Numbered from the stretch's first letter, positions 1 through 8,989 are shown. The stretch: 34,953 bases of DNA from Pseudomonadota bacterium (GCA_022572885.1 JACZVC010000029.1:1-34953); one strand, 5' to 3'. A program made the numbers and translations. The notes: generated from the sequence alone by a model not told the origin.

Positions 1-1353
1 GACCTGCAACTTCACGTTCTGCGTTCGGATGGTGGTTTGGCATCGGCTGCAGCGGCCGAAAATTTGCCGGTCAACCTGTTGATGAGTGGACCTGCCGGCG
101 GCGTCAGCGGCGCAATCTGGATTGCTAAACAGGCGGGCTTTGACAACTTATTGACCTTTGATATGGGTGGTACCTCGACCGATGTCGCGCTCGTACAAAA
201 TGGCGTTGCCCAGCTGCGAAGAGAAACGACCGTCGGTGATATCACCGTACGCGCATCATCGATCGATGTGCGCAGCGTTGGCGCCGGTGGCGGTTCGATT
301 GCGCATGTGCCCGAATTGACCAAGGCGCTGAGAGTCGGCCCACAAAGCGCCGGAGCTGATCCGGGACCGGCCTGTTATGGCCAGGGCGGTGATGAACCGA
401 CCGTTACCGATGCCAACATTACGCTGGGATATCTGCCCGCCGCCGCCCGTCTTGGCGGTGAAATGAATCTCGATCGCGAGCTGGCGGAAAAATCGGTGCA
501 AAAAATAGCCGATGCGCTGGGGCTTTCACTGCGAAAGGCTGCCTCCGGTATGGTCGATATAGTCAACGAAAATATGGTTGGCGCGTTGCGACTCGTTTCG
601 GTCGAACAAGGCCATGATCCTAGGGATTTCGCACTGATCGCTTTTGGTGGGGCGGGTCCGCTGCATGCGAATGCGCTGGGTCGATTGATGAATTCGTGGC
701 CCGTTATTATTCCGCCTGGCCCTGGAGTTTTGTGCGCTTATGGTGATGCGACAACCAGGATTCGTGACGAAGCGTCGCGTACTTTTATCCGCCGTTTTTC
801 AGACACCAGCAGCGAGGAACTGGTTACGATTCTTGAGCAGCTTGCCGAGAGTGCGGCGCAGTCACTCGACGAAGAAAACGTTCCCCGCGGGGAGCGAACC
901 AACAGCTACCAGGTGGATGTACGCTACCACGGTCAGGGCTTGTCGTTGACCATCGAAGTCGATCTGGATGAACTGCGGAGCAAAGGTCTGGATGTCATTG
1001 CCGATGAATATGACCAGCGCCACGAGCAGTTATTTACCTTTGCCCTGGATGCTGACAAAGAGGTGGTCAATGTGCGCGCTGTGGTGCAGGGCGAGGCTAC
1101 AATGGTTAAGGCGCCTTTGATCGAGTCGGGGGGTAAAGACGCGTCTGCAGCGATTATGGGGGCTGAAACCATCTTTGTTGATGACTGCGACCAGGAAGCC
1201 CGCATTTACGATCGTTCCAAAATCAAGGCCGGCAACAGGATCGCCGGACCTGCGATTGTCGTTGAAATGGATGCCACGACTTTGATATTGCCCGGGTACA
1301 CGGGCGAGGTTGATAAACTTGGAAATATTCTGATCCGCCCGGATGAGAAATAG
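1..1353 (+). CDS. hyuA: Hydantoinase/oxoprolinase subunit A (HyuA family), 3' part only
   Basis: The reading frame is open from base 1 with no start, so this is the C-terminal 450 residues of a protein that is usually about 680-700 residues long. The sugar-kinase/actin-like core is recognisable: LLMSGPAGGVSGA, TFDMGGTSTDVAL, AGGGSIA and the family signature GPQSAGADPGPACYG followed by TVTDANITLGYL. The family is the ATP-dependent subunit of N-methylhydantoinase, 5-oxoprolinase and acetone or acetophenone carboxylase type enzymes, and it works with a HyuB subunit in the cytoplasm. hyuB starts 6-12 bases downstream, so the two are almost certainly one transcript. The substrate cannot be read from sequence. 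The nearby GntR regulator and TonB receptor suggest an imported cyclic amide or related compound; that is inference. The promoter lies outside the window. Confidence 0.93.
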   Translation, partial: DLQLHVLRSDGGLASAAAAENLPVNLLMSGPAGGVSGAIWIAKQAGFDNLLTFDMGGTSTDVALVQNGVAQLRRETTVGDITVRASSIDVRSVGAGGGSIAHVPELTKALRVGPQSAGADPGPACYGQGGDEPTVTDANITLGYLPAAARLGGEMNLDRELAEKSVQKIADALGLSLRKAASGMVDIVNENMVGALRLVSVEQGHDPRDFALIAFGGAGPLHANALGRLMNSWPVIIPPGPGVLCAYGDATTRIRDEASRTFIRRFSDTSSEELVTILEQLAESAAQSLDEENVPRGERTNSYQVDVRYHGQGLSLTIEVDLDELRSKGLDVIADEYDQRHEQLFTFALDADKEVVNVRAVVQGEATMVKAPLIESGGKDASAAIMGAETIFVDDCDQEARIYDRSKIKAGNRIAGPAIVVEMDATTLILPGYTGEVDKLGNILIRPDEK

Positions 1354-1365
1354 GAGAGTATGGGG

Positions 1366-3246
1366 ATGACCGCCAAACTAATCGAAAGCACTCCGCAGCC
1401 TTTTAGCAGGATTGATATTGACCCGATCACGCTGGACATTATTGAGAATGCCCTGCGTAACGCGAGATACGAGATGGACGCCGTTTTGTTTCGTACGGCG
1501 ATGTCACCCGGTATTCGTGAGCAGCATGACGAATTTCCCATGATCGCCAACGTCGACGGGAAAATGGTTGTCGGCCAGTTCGGTTCTTTTATATACGGCT
1601 TCCTCGAAGGTTTCGACGGGACGGTGGAAGAGGGAGATATTTTTCTGACCACCGACCCTTATTCGTGCAATGGCGCGGTCAGTCATGCCAACGACTGGTT
1701 GGTGTTGCTGCCTATATTCAAGGATGGTCGCCTGTTGGCATGGTCGGCGATGTTTGGTCATATGACGGATGTGGGTGGAAAAGTGCCGGGCAGTTTGCCA
1801 ACTGACGCGACCAATATTTTTGAAGAGGGAATCATCGTTCCACCGATAAAAATCTATAAGAAAGGTGAGTTGCAGGAGGATATTCTCAATCTGATCCTGC
1901 ATAACTGCCGGTTACCACATTGGAATCTCAGTGACTTCAATGCGATCGTTGCGGCTTGCCGTACGGCGGAAAAACGCTGCATCGAAATCGCGGACCGTTT
2001 TGGCGACGATGTTTTTTATTCGGCGATGGATGAACTGCTTGCGCGAAACCGCCGGGCGATGCGTCAGTTGATCATGAATACGGTGCCCGAGGAGAAGCAG
2101 TATTTCGAAGACTATGTCTGCGACGATGGCGTCGGCATGGGGCCGTACAAAATCGCCTGCACGATGTGGCGCGAAGGTGAGAAAGTCCATTTTGATTTCA
2201 CGGGTACCGACCCACAGTCTATAGGTTCGATCAATTTCCTGTTAAACGAGGAAATGTTCAAAATGTTCTGCGGCGTGTACATGATCATGGTGTTTGATCC
2301 GCAGATCATGTTTAACGACGGTTTCTATGACCTGATGGAAGTCCATATTCCAGACGGCACATTGTTGAAGCCTCGCAAACCGGCGGCTCTTTCTTGCCGT
2401 ACCCACGCGCTCGGACGGATTTTCGATGTTTTGGGCGGGTTGCTGGGCCAGGGCAATCCGGATTTTCTGTGCGCCGCAGGATTCTCTGACAGCCCCCATT
2501 TTATGTACTCGGGGTATGACAAGAATGGTGAGTGGTATCAGCTTTACCAGATCGGCTTTGGCGGTATCCCGGGCAAACCGTTCGGTGACGGGCCGGATGG
2601 ACACTCGTTGTGGCCGAGTTTTACCAATGTTCCAAACGAATTTCTCGAGGCATATTTTCCTTTGCGCATCGAGATATATGAAACAGTGACCGATTCCGGT
2701 GGTGCTGGCACTCACAGAGGCGGCAACGCTATCCGGGTCGGCTACAGGTTCCTGGAGCCCGGTCAGATTTCAATCCATGACGACCGTTGGTTGACTTACC
2801 CGTGGGGAGTGAATGGCGGATTGCCGGGCAAGCGAAGTCAGAAAATTCTTCAACGTAAGGATGGGACCGAACAAATACTTCCATCGAAGTGTGATCGGAT
2901 CAAAGTTGAGGTTGATGATTTGCTGCTATATGAAACCTGGGGCGGAGGAGGCTGGGGCGACCCATTCAAACGCCCGGTCGAAAAGGTCGAGTTTGATGTT
3001 CGTGCCGGCCTGGTCAGTGTTGCGGGGGCTAAAAGATATGGTGTTGTCATCAGTGATCGATATGAGGTGGATCAGAAGGCCACCTCCGTATTGCGCAAGA
3101 AAATGACGGCGGACCGTGGTGACACGAGCTTGTTCGATCGCGGTGGAACGATCGAAGAGTTGAAAGAACGATGTCTTGCAGAAACGGGTCTGGAGCCGCC
3201 GAAGAAGCCGGAGTTCCAGAAATGGGTAACTATCGGCCAAAGATGA
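1366..3246 (+). CDS. hyuB: Hydantoinase/oxoprolinase subunit B (HyuB family)
   Basis: A protein of 626 residues of the hydantoinase B/oxoprolinase family, the partner of HyuA in ATP-dependent opening of cyclic amides. Typical family stretches are visible: DPITLDIIENALRNA near the N-terminus, a FRTAMSPGIREQHDEF segment, TDPYSCNGAVSHANDW, and glycine-rich C-terminal blocks (DSGGAGTHRGGNAIRVGY, ETWGGGGWGDPFKRP). Two start codons are possible. ATG at 1360 is only 3 nt after the GGAG at 1353-1356, while ATG at 1366 is 9 nt after it, so 1366 is preferred. The gene follows hyuA without room for a promoter. Length and domain order are normal for the family. Specificity (5-oxoproline, hydantoin, or a carboxylase-type reaction) is unresolved. 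Confidence 0.93.
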   Translation: MTAKLIESTPQPFSRIDIDPITLDIIENALRNARYEMDAVLFRTAMSPGIREQHDEFPMIANVDGKMVVGQFGSFIYGFLEGFDGTVEEGDIFLTTDPYSCNGAVSHANDWLVLLPIFKDGRLLAWSAMFGHMTDVGGKVPGSLPTDATNIFEEGIIVPPIKIYKKGELQEDILNLILHNCRLPHWNLSDFNAIVAACRTAEKRCIEIADRFGDDVFYSAMDELLARNRRAMRQLIMNTVPEEKQYFEDYVCDDGVGMGPYKIACTMWREGEKVHFDFTGTDPQSIGSINFLLNEEMFKMFCGVYMIMVFDPQIMFNDGFYDLMEVHIPDGTLLKPRKPAALSCRTHALGRIFDVLGGLLGQGNPDFLCAAGFSDSPHFMYSGYDKNGEWYQLYQIGFGGIPGKPFGDGPDGHSLWPSFTNVPNEFLEAYFPLRIEIYETVTDSGGAGTHRGGNAIRVGYRFLEPGQISIHDDRWLTYPWGVNGGLPGKRSQKILQRKDGTEQILPSKCDRIKVEVDDLLLYETWGGGGWGDPFKRPVEKVEFDVRAGLVSVAGAKRYGVVISDRYEVDQKATSVLRKKMTADRGDTSLFDRGGTIEELKERCLAETGLEPPKKPEFQKWVTIGQR

Positions 3247-3304
3247 AATCAATGGCATGTTAGTCTGCCTGTGCATTTATCGTTGGCGCTGAACAAGAGA
3301 CGTC

Positions 3305-3973
3305 GTGAAAGCTGCAGAAAAAGTCTATAACGATCTGCGCGCCGGAATTATCGAGGCGCTGTATCCCCCGGGTGCGCGTATTACGGAGAAAGAAATTGCC
3401 GCGGCATCGGGTGTCAGTCGAACACCTGTCCGCGAGGCCATGAGGAGACTGCAAGCAGAAGGGCTGCTGGAGTTTGTGCCCCACCAGGGAGCCTTTGTCA
3501 AAACCTGGAGCGACGCGGACGCCGAGGAAATCTTCGAACTGCGGGTGCTTCTTGAACCCTTCGCAGCGCGCCGTGCGGCCAGCAATGCAACTGAGGATGA
3601 GATTGCGCAAATGAAATCTGCGGCTAAGGCGCAGTATGCTGAAGGCCGTGGCAGGGCGCATGGCTATCTGGAAAGAATCACGGATCTGAATGACCAGTTT
3701 CATAAATTGCTTTATGTCGCTGCGCGCAGCGAGCGCCTGAAATCAGTTCTTGGTGCGCTAAAAGACGCCCCTCTGGTATTCGAGACCTTCAGAGATTACA
3801 CAGACGAAGATTTGCAGCGGAGTGCCCGGCATCATCTGGAAATCGTTCGGGCGATTGAGGCGCGCGATGGTGACTGGGCGGCATCCGTCATGCGCGCGCA
3901 TGTGCAGGCTGCCAGGTTCACGCTGCAGTCGACGAAACAATCGCACTCGCAGCCGTCGTTGAAGCAGGCCTGA
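3305..3973 (+). CDS. GntR-family (FadR/FCD subfamily) transcriptional regulator
   Basis: A 222-residue protein. Residues about 1-70 form the GntR winged helix (VYNDLRAGIIEALYPPGARITEKEIAAASGVSRTPVREAMRRLQAEGLLE, in pieces). Residues about 80-205 form an all-helical FCD ligand-binding domain (ELRVLLEPFAARRAA, FHKLLYVAARSERL, HHLEIVRAIEARD). The start is GTG at 3305; an in-frame stop at 3290-3292 leaves no longer option. FCD regulators usually sense a carboxylate or pathway intermediate and release DNA when it binds. The gene is 58 bp after hyuB in the same direction, so it is probably the local regulator of the hydantoinase locus. Members of this subfamily bind TTGTATACAA-like palindromes, and two exact copies occur at 6631-6640 and 6694-6703. 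No such site is seen next to its own start. Confidence 0.93.
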   Translation: MKAAEKVYNDLRAGIIEALYPPGARITEKEIAAASGVSRTPVREAMRRLQAEGLLEFVPHQGAFVKTWSDADAEEIFELRVLLEPFAARRAASNATEDEIAQMKSAAKAQYAEGRGRAHGYLERITDLNDQFHKLLYVAARSERLKSVLGALKDAPLVFETFRDYTDEDLQRSARHHLEIVRAIEARDGDWAASVMRAHVQAARFTLQSTKQSHSQPSLKQA

Positions 3974-3980
3974 AAAGAAA

Positions 3981-4005
3981 ACGCCGGCACATGCCGGCGT
4001 TTTTT
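3981..4005. terminator. Probably bidirectional Rho-independent terminator
   Basis: A perfect 8-bp stem (ACGCCGGC at 3981-3988 with GCCGGCGT at 3993-4000) with a 4-base loop is followed by five T on the plus strand. It is preceded by an A-rich run (AAAAGAAA) that becomes T-rich on the minus strand. It sits between the ends of the convergent GntR and TonB-receptor genes and could end both transcripts. Confidence 0.9.
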
Positions 4006-4024
4006 CGTCAACAGTGACCGGGCG

Positions 4025-6556
4025 CTAGAAAGCATAAGTAAACTCTACGCCCCAGCGAGCCTCGGTTCCCGGATGAATAAATGATCCACCAAACTCTGGT
4101 GCCACGATCACTTCTTCCAGAAAGTTTTCATCGGTGATGTTGTTGCCGATCGCGGCCACCGTCCAGTTACCCGATCTAATACCCAACCTGACATCCAGCG
4201 TCTCGTAGCTGTCACGCCGGGTCCGGTCGTAGTTGCCAGTGCCTAAACCAGGGAAGAGGAAGGGATAATCGAACACGGTCGATGTCGTGTTGTTCTGCAT
4301 CGTGTGAAACCAGGTGTCGCCAATCATCGTGTAGTAAAGATTGGCAAAGAAATCCATGTCTCCGCCGATTGGAAAATCGATCAGCGCAGCCAGGTTATGG
4401 TTGTATTCCGGCGTAGCCGGTGATTCGTTGCCCACAGTAATAGGCCGTGAACTGTTCGCTTCGATTTCACTGTCAATCCAGTTGAAGCCCGCGGCGAGTG
4501 TCAGCCAGTCGTTCAAAGACGCATCTATACCGATCTCGAAGCCATCGATACTAACGTCGTCAATATTTGAGACGACGCGTAGCAGACCAAAGGGTCCGAC
4601 GAGGAATTCGAAGAACTGCATGTCATCGACATCGGTATGGTAATAGGCCGCCTGGAATCGTACACGACCGCCGTCCGCTGCAGACTTCACGCCGATCTCG
4701 AAAGCGCTGGAGGTCTCCTCGCGGAACTGATCGTCGATGACCAGGTTGAGCCCGAGTGGTTGGTTAAAAAACAGGTCGACGGTGGCAGAGCTGCCCTGGT
4801 TATTGAAACCGCCAGCCTTAAAGCCAACCCCCCAGCTGCCAAAAGCGGTCCACTGGTCATTGAAATCCCAGGTCAAACTGACCTTCGGCTGAAATTCATC
4901 GAAGGTCGCGCTGTTGTCGGCGATAACGCCCGATGGATTAATCGTCGGATCGAGACCGGGGTTGAGCGGTGCGCCCCCCAAAGAAAAGCCATCCAGCGTG
5001 AAATCGACATATTGGGTGGTTGGACCGACTGGCACCAAGTTGTGCACATCGCGTTTTTCCTTGTCGTAACGAAGTGCAAGAGACAACTCTACATCGTCCG
5101 ACATATCGTATTGAAGCTGTCCGAATACCGCCCAGACATCGGTGTCAAACTGATCCCACACCAGCTGTTCTGTGGGGTTGGTCCCTGTCTGCGGGACAAA
5201 CAGTGAGTTGGTAATCCCTTGTCCGGTATCGATGCCCAGGTTGACGCCGACTTCGCGGTCGATGTTCAGATAATAAAAACCAGTTTGCCACCGCATGCGC
5301 TGACTCGGGTCCGATGCGAGGCGAAGCTCGAAGCTCAGGTCCTTCTGGTTTCTCTCCTGGTACTGGGTCCCGTCGCAACTGGTCGGCGTATAGGGGCCGA
5401 AGATCGGGAAAAGCCCCATAAAGCTTCCATCCGACGGGAGCAACACCTGCGGCGGGGGAAGCGTAAAACCGGCATTGAATAAAGCGGTAGAGGTCTGGAT
5501 GCAAGTCGGTTCGAAAAAGAAAAAACCGAACGCGCCACTGGTGCCATCGGCCGCGAGGGAGTTTTCGATGTTGCTGTAAAGCAGCCAGCCAGTCAGGCTC
5601 ATGCCGTTGGCCAGTTCCTGATCGAATTTGGCCGACAGTTCGAGCGCTTCCTGATCGTTTTGCGGGTCAATATTTCCCTGGAACAGAAAATTGTGGGTAT
5701 TGACGTTCTCGTGGAATAACTCAAAGCCCGGACCAAACGTTCCAAATGTTGACAGCGCAAATGCCGCGTTAAAGGTAATGGATGCAGCATCGACTTCACC
5801 GTAGCGAGCTTTCAGGTCGATTTTGAGATTTTCATTGGGGTGTAGCAACAGTCGGCCGTTGATGTTGAAACTTTCGAAATTATCAACGCCATTGCCGGTG
5901 TTAACGGTATTCCTGTAATAGCCGTCAGAGTTACGGAAATCAGCCTGCACGCTGAACTTCGTGTCACCGGCACCGGCCGGTCCCGCTATATAAGCTGAGA
6001 CCACATTGGTCCCGTCGCCGGCAAAACTGGCCTTCAAAAGGGTTTCCATTTCATCGCCAGGTTCGCGAGTCGTGACCACAATAGCGCCAGCGGCCGCATT
6101 GCGTCCGTAAAGGGCGCCCTGTGGACCCTTGAGAACTTCAATTTGCTTCAGGTTGAGGTATTCGCGATTGAATGCAGCGGGGTTGCTCATCAGCACGCCG
6201 TCCACGATAAACGCGAAACTGTTTTCCGCATCACGCGACCCGTTCATGCCTCGAATATTGACCTGTGTATCCGCGACTTCCGCCGCATTGACCATCGATA
6301 CGCCTGGTATCAGTCTGATGAAATCTTCCGCCCTGCTGATACCGGCACGCTGTATGTCCTGTTCGGTCAGTACGGTCACTGAGGCAGGAATGTCCTGCAA
6401 AGATTCCTCGATCCGGCGTGCGCTTACGATGATTTCTTCAATCGCGTTTGCACCGTCTTGTTGTGCCAAGACTGGTCCCGAGTAAAGGCCGAATCCGGCA
6501 ATCAAAAGGATTATCGTGGAACCGAAAGCTCCATAGGCTTTATTAGATTTGGACAT
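4025..6556 (-). CDS. TonB-dependent outer-membrane receptor
   Basis: An 843-residue TonB-dependent receptor. The N-terminus from MSKSNKAYGAFG has a signal peptide ending in VLAQQ, then a TonB box-like EEIIVSARR. The plug domain follows (SVTVLTEQDIQRAG, LIPGVSM, VNIRGMNG, IEVLKGPQGALYGRNAAAGAI), then a long beta-barrel ending in the canonical terminal aromatic (VEFTYAF). The open frame extends to 6640, but ATG at 6556 is preferred: it is preceded by a GGGGG run about 6 nt upstream and starts a normal signal peptide, whereas the longer version would put 28 odd residues before it. The gene faces the GntR gene and shares its terminator. Two TTGTATACAA palindromes lie upstream. It likely imports the substrate handled by HyuAB, but no ligand can be assigned from sequence. 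Confidence 0.93.
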   Translation of the reverse strand: MSKSNKAYGAFGSTIILLIAGFGLYSGPVLAQQDGANAIEEIIVSARRIEESLQDIPASVTVLTEQDIQRAGISRAEDFIRLIPGVSMVNAAEVADTQVNIRGMNGSRDAENSFAFIVDGVLMSNPAAFNREYLNLKQIEVLKGPQGALYGRNAAAGAIVVTTREPGDEMETLLKASFAGDGTNVVSAYIAGPAGAGDTKFSVQADFRNSDGYYRNTVNTGNGVDNFESFNINGRLLLHPNENLKIDLKARYGEVDAASITFNAAFALSTFGTFGPGFELFHENVNTHNFLFQGNIDPQNDQEALELSAKFDQELANGMSLTGWLLYSNIENSLAADGTSGAFGFFFFEPTCIQTSTALFNAGFTLPPPQVLLPSDGSFMGLFPIFGPYTPTSCDGTQYQERNQKDLSFELRLASDPSQRMRWQTGFYYLNIDREVGVNLGIDTGQGITNSLFVPQTGTNPTEQLVWDQFDTDVWAVFGQLQYDMSDDVELSLALRYDKEKRDVHNLVPVGPTTQYVDFTLDGFSLGGAPLNPGLDPTINPSGVIADNSATFDEFQPKVSLTWDFNDQWTAFGSWGVGFKAGGFNNQGSSATVDLFFNQPLGLNLVIDDQFREETSSAFEIGVKSAADGGRVRFQAAYYHTDVDDMQFFEFLVGPFGLLRVVSNIDDVSIDGFEIGIDASLNDWLTLAAGFNWIDSEIEANSSRPITVGNESPATPEYNHNLAALIDFPIGGDMDFFANLYYTMIGDTWFHTMQNNTTSTVFDYPFLFPGLGTGNYDRTRRDSYETLDVRLGIRSGNWTVAAIGNNITDENFLEEVIVAPEFGGSFIHPGTEARWGVEFTYAF

Positions 6557-6630
6557 CTCGCACCCCCAGCTAGCTATGGCCGTGGCCAGCGATTGCGGCC
6601 ACCAACGACATGAAGACCCTTTGGGTCGGT

Positions 6631-6640
6631 TTGTATACAA
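6631..6640. promoter_or_regulatory. Proximal GntR/FCD-type operator palindrome
   Basis: An exact 10-bp palindrome, TTGTATACAA, about 75 bp upstream of the receptor start and just downstream of its candidate -10 box. This is the type of site bound by FCD-subfamily GntR proteins, and such a regulator is encoded at 3305-3973. Assignment to that protein is inference from motif class and neighbourhood. Confidence 0.7.
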
Positions 6641-6643
6641 TAT

Positions 6644-6672
6644 AGTCTATATTAGGCCGATATACCTGTAAA
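6644..6672 (-). promoter_or_regulatory. Candidate promoter of the TonB receptor at 4025-6556
   Basis: On the minus strand a -35-like TTTACA (6667-6672) is separated by 17 nt from a -10-like TAGACT (6644-6649, 4 of 6 consensus). The proximal palindrome TTGTATACAA (6631-6640) begins just downstream, where a repressor would cover the start site. The distal palindrome lies upstream of the -35. A 13-bp inverted repeat, ATATAG-T-CTATAT at 6640-6652, also overlaps the -10. The promoter is plausible but unproven. Confidence 0.45.
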
Positions 6673-6688
6673 CTAGCACTTTAAACGA

Positions 6689-6708
6689 CTAATTTGTATA
6701 CAAATTAG
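6689..6708. promoter_or_regulatory. Distal GntR/FCD-type operator palindrome
   Basis: A perfect 20-bp palindrome, CTAATTTGTATACAAATTAG, whose 10-bp core (6694-6703) equals the proximal site. The two cores are 63 bp apart centre to centre, six turns of B-DNA, so two bound dimers would face the same side. It lies between the receptor and the VOC gene and could serve both. Confidence 0.75.
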
Positions 6709-6810
6709 GAAAAGCCCGAACCAAGGCTGGTATGTCGACCCAGGGCGCAAGGTGGGATGTTTTTGCAGTGGGTCGGCCAATTCCACGCGATAGATATTGC
6801 GAGTCAGATC

Positions 6811-7239
6811 ATGCTCAAGAAAGTACATCATATTAATTTTCTGGTGAGCGACCTTGAAGAAGCATCGTCGCGGTACCGGTCCATTTTCGGTGTAGAGCCG
6901 GGCAAGATCGAGTTTTTACCCGAGCGTGGGGCGAAGGTCGTTCGGTTCCAGCTCGATAATGTCTGGATAATCCTGGTCCAGCCAACGGATCCTGGCGGTA
7001 TGCCTGCCCGGCATCTGGCCAGCGAAGGCGAGGGCTTTTTCCTGATGTCTTTTGAGGTTGACGATATAGAAAGTGCATCCGCCTTAATCAAAAAGCAAGG
7101 CGGCCGCATCCTGGACAAGACGCCCCGGCATGGCCTGGATGACTGGAAAGTTGTTGATATCGATCCACGCGATACCTTTGGTGTCCGCTTGCAACTGGTC
7201 GAGTCGAGCGAAAGCGAGACGGGGGCGCATGAACTGTAA
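6811..7239 (+). CDS. VOC-superfamily (glyoxalase/epimerase-like) protein
   Basis: A 142-residue protein with the two-module vicinal-oxygen-chelate pattern: KKVHHINFLVSDLEEASSRY at the start (the H of HHINF is the usual first metal ligand), FFLMSFEVDDIESASALI in the middle and DTFGVRLQLVE at the end. It resembles methylmalonyl-CoA epimerases and glyoxalase-like lyases; the exact reaction is not predictable. The open frame reaches an ATG at 6757, but its extra 18 residues do not fit the fold and its AAGG is only 4 nt away. The ATG at 6811 begins directly with the conserved strand and is preferred, though its ribosome binding site (GCGAG) is weak. It is divergent from the TonB receptor and shares the operator region, so it may process an intermediate of the hydantoinase pathway. 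Confidence 0.8.
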   Translation: MLKKVHHINFLVSDLEEASSRYRSIFGVEPGKIEFLPERGAKVVRFQLDNVWIILVQPTDPGGMPARHLASEGEGFFLMSFEVDDIESASALIKKQGGRILDKTPRHGLDDWKVVDIDPRDTFGVRLQLVESSESETGAHEL

Positions 7240-7258
7240 GCGCGCTGGCGCTTTGCGA

Positions 7259-8989
7259 TCAGCGATTCTCAGGATGATCCGGCCAATACGGCGGATCGTA
7301 GAGAATTGCCGCTGATGAATCGCCATGTCCGCGGCAATCGTCCAGCACCGAGCGGCTGTCTGCAAGGTGCCAGCGGCGGCGGCTGGCAAACAGGGTTTGT
7401 TTTGCGAGGCTTTCGCTAAAACAACTTTTCCACAACTCCTGTTCGAGCAACAGGATCCGATCGGGTTTTTCGTCCAGCCAGGCGACGGCGTTATAAAGCT
7501 CCTGAGTGCGGGGAATGGTCTTGTAACCAAAATGGGTGACCGGGCGGGTGGCAAACAGCAGGAATTTCTCCTTGTAGCGGACCACGCCTAATTCCTGCTC
7601 CGGCCTGACGATCTCTTCGGCCGAGATCATCAGGTCGGAGCCGTTTTGCGACGCATTGCTCAGCGGTCCGAGCCACCAGCTGTAAACCATCCAGACCACG
7701 CCCATCATGATTGCGAACCCGGTTACCGCCTGGCGTACGCGACAGGCCAGAAAAATACTGAAACCGGCGACACCCAGGGTGATCAGCGGCGCCCAGGGCC
7801 GAACCAGGTAAATATTCTCGAGTTCGAGACCCCGTTCTGCGGCAAGCAGCTTGAAATAGATAACCGGGCTCAAGCTGGCGAGCGTGACTATAAGCGTCAG
7901 CAAAGCGGCCATGCGCCTGACGTTTTTTTGCTTTACCAGCTTGGCAAGGAACGGCGCGGCGGCAAGGGCGAGCGCCGGCAACAACGGGAATAGATAGAGG
8001 CCGCGCTTGTCTGAAGAGAAATGGAAAAACACCAGCACCAGGAGCGTCCAGCCCAGCAGGCAAAAGATGACGCTGTCACGCAGCCGGATACGCTCGCGCC
8101 ATGCCGGGATCAGCCACGGCAACAACGCCGCCATCGGCATCCACAACCACGGAATAACTTCGAGCAGGTAATACCAGATCGGCTGGTTATGGCCCTCAAT
8201 GGCGAAATAGCGTTGCACGGTCTGACCCCAAAGGACCTCATCCCGATAGGTAGCGAGCGCCGGATCGCCGCTGCCGGCAACCAGGACCAGCATCGGTATA
8301 AGCCAGGCGGAGAGGGTGGCGATCGCGATCAGGGGTCCAAGTGCCCAGCGCCAGCCGCCCGGTATCGGTGTACCCGCCCAGCGCCGATTCACGACATAGG
8401 CATAGGGAACAAAAAGCAGCCAGGGCAAAAAGCCGACGCCCTTGGTGATAACCGCCATTCCGGTCGCCGCGGCGCCAAGGTAATACATCCGCCAGTTCGG
8501 CCCGAGAAACATATGCCGTGCGAATCCGTACAGCGCAAGCGTCGTCCACATGACCAGCAAGGCGTCGATTTGCGCCGATTTCGCCTGCAATGGAAACTGA
8601 ATCGTCAGCAGCAACAAGATGACCGCGGCGATACCGGTTTCCCGGTTCCAGATGCGCCGCCCAAGGTCGTAGACGGTCAGCATGATCACCAGCCCGGCGG
8701 TCAATGAAGGCAGTAAAAACGAGATGCGCAAAGACCCGGTAAGCCAGTAGAAAGCCGCAATACACCACATAAAAAACGGTGGCTTCTGCGCGTAGTATTC
8801 GCCGGCCCGTACCGGGAAGAACCACTGATTGTTGAGTACCATGTCACGCGCCATCAACGCATACCGCGGTTCATCGGGTGGCCATGGATCGCGCAGCCCC
8901 ATTCCCGAAGCCAGTAGCAATAGCCCCGCTATGACGATGAAGAAGAGATCGCGCCGAATCAGGCTGACGTCATTTTGCAGGCTGGGCAA
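7259..8989 (-). CDS. GT39/ArnT-like membrane glycosyltransferase
   Basis: A polytopic inner-membrane protein of about 576 residues. After the first membrane helix it has the family loop LRDPWPPDEPRYALMARDM (D39-E40 in this numbering), followed by YYAQKPPFFMW. This is the ArnT/PMT_2 arrangement, in which acidic residues in the first periplasmic loop are catalytic. About ten or more further hydrophobic segments follow. Such enzymes move a sugar from a polyprenyl-phosphate donor to lipid A, a protein or another glycolipid; the acceptor here is unknown. No ATG fits the start. The chosen TTG at 8989 has a perfect AGGAG at 8998-9002 with 8-nt spacing; a longer frame from another TTG at 9070 lacks such support. 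It faces away from the c-di-GMP gene and converges with the VOC gene. Confidence 0.85.
   Translation of the reverse strand: MPSLQNDVSLIRRDLFFIVIAGLLLLASGMGLRDPWPPDEPRYALMARDMVLNNQWFFPVRAGEYYAQKPPFFMWCIAAFYWLTGSLRISFLLPSLTAGLVIMLTVYDLGRRIWNRETGIAAVILLLLTIQFPLQAKSAQIDALLVMWTTLALYGFARHMFLGPNWRMYYLGAAATGMAVITKGVGFLPWLLFVPYAYVVNRRWAGTPIPGGWRWALGPLIAIATLSAWLIPMLVLVAGSGDPALATYRDEVLWGQTVQRYFAIEGHNQPIWYYLLEVIPWLWMPMAALLPWLIPAWRERIRLRDSVIFCLLGWTLLVLVFFHFSSDKRGLYLFPLLPALALAAAPFLAKLVKQKNVRRMAALLTLIVTLASLSPVIYFKLLAAERGLELENIYLVRPWAPLITLGVAGFSIFLACRVRQAVTGFAIMMGVVWMVYSWWLGPLSNASQNGSDLMISAEEIVRPEQELGVVRYKEKFLLFATRPVTHFGYKTIPRTQELYNAVAWLDEKPDRILLLEQELWKSCFSESLAKQTLFASRRRWHLADSRSVLDDCRGHGDSSAAILYDPPYWPDHPENR

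Noticed and set aside
37-1353. Start of hyuA at the codon at 37.
   Set aside because: The frame and the family similarity continue back to base 1 (LQLHVLRSDGGLAS), so the gene is simply cut by the window edge.
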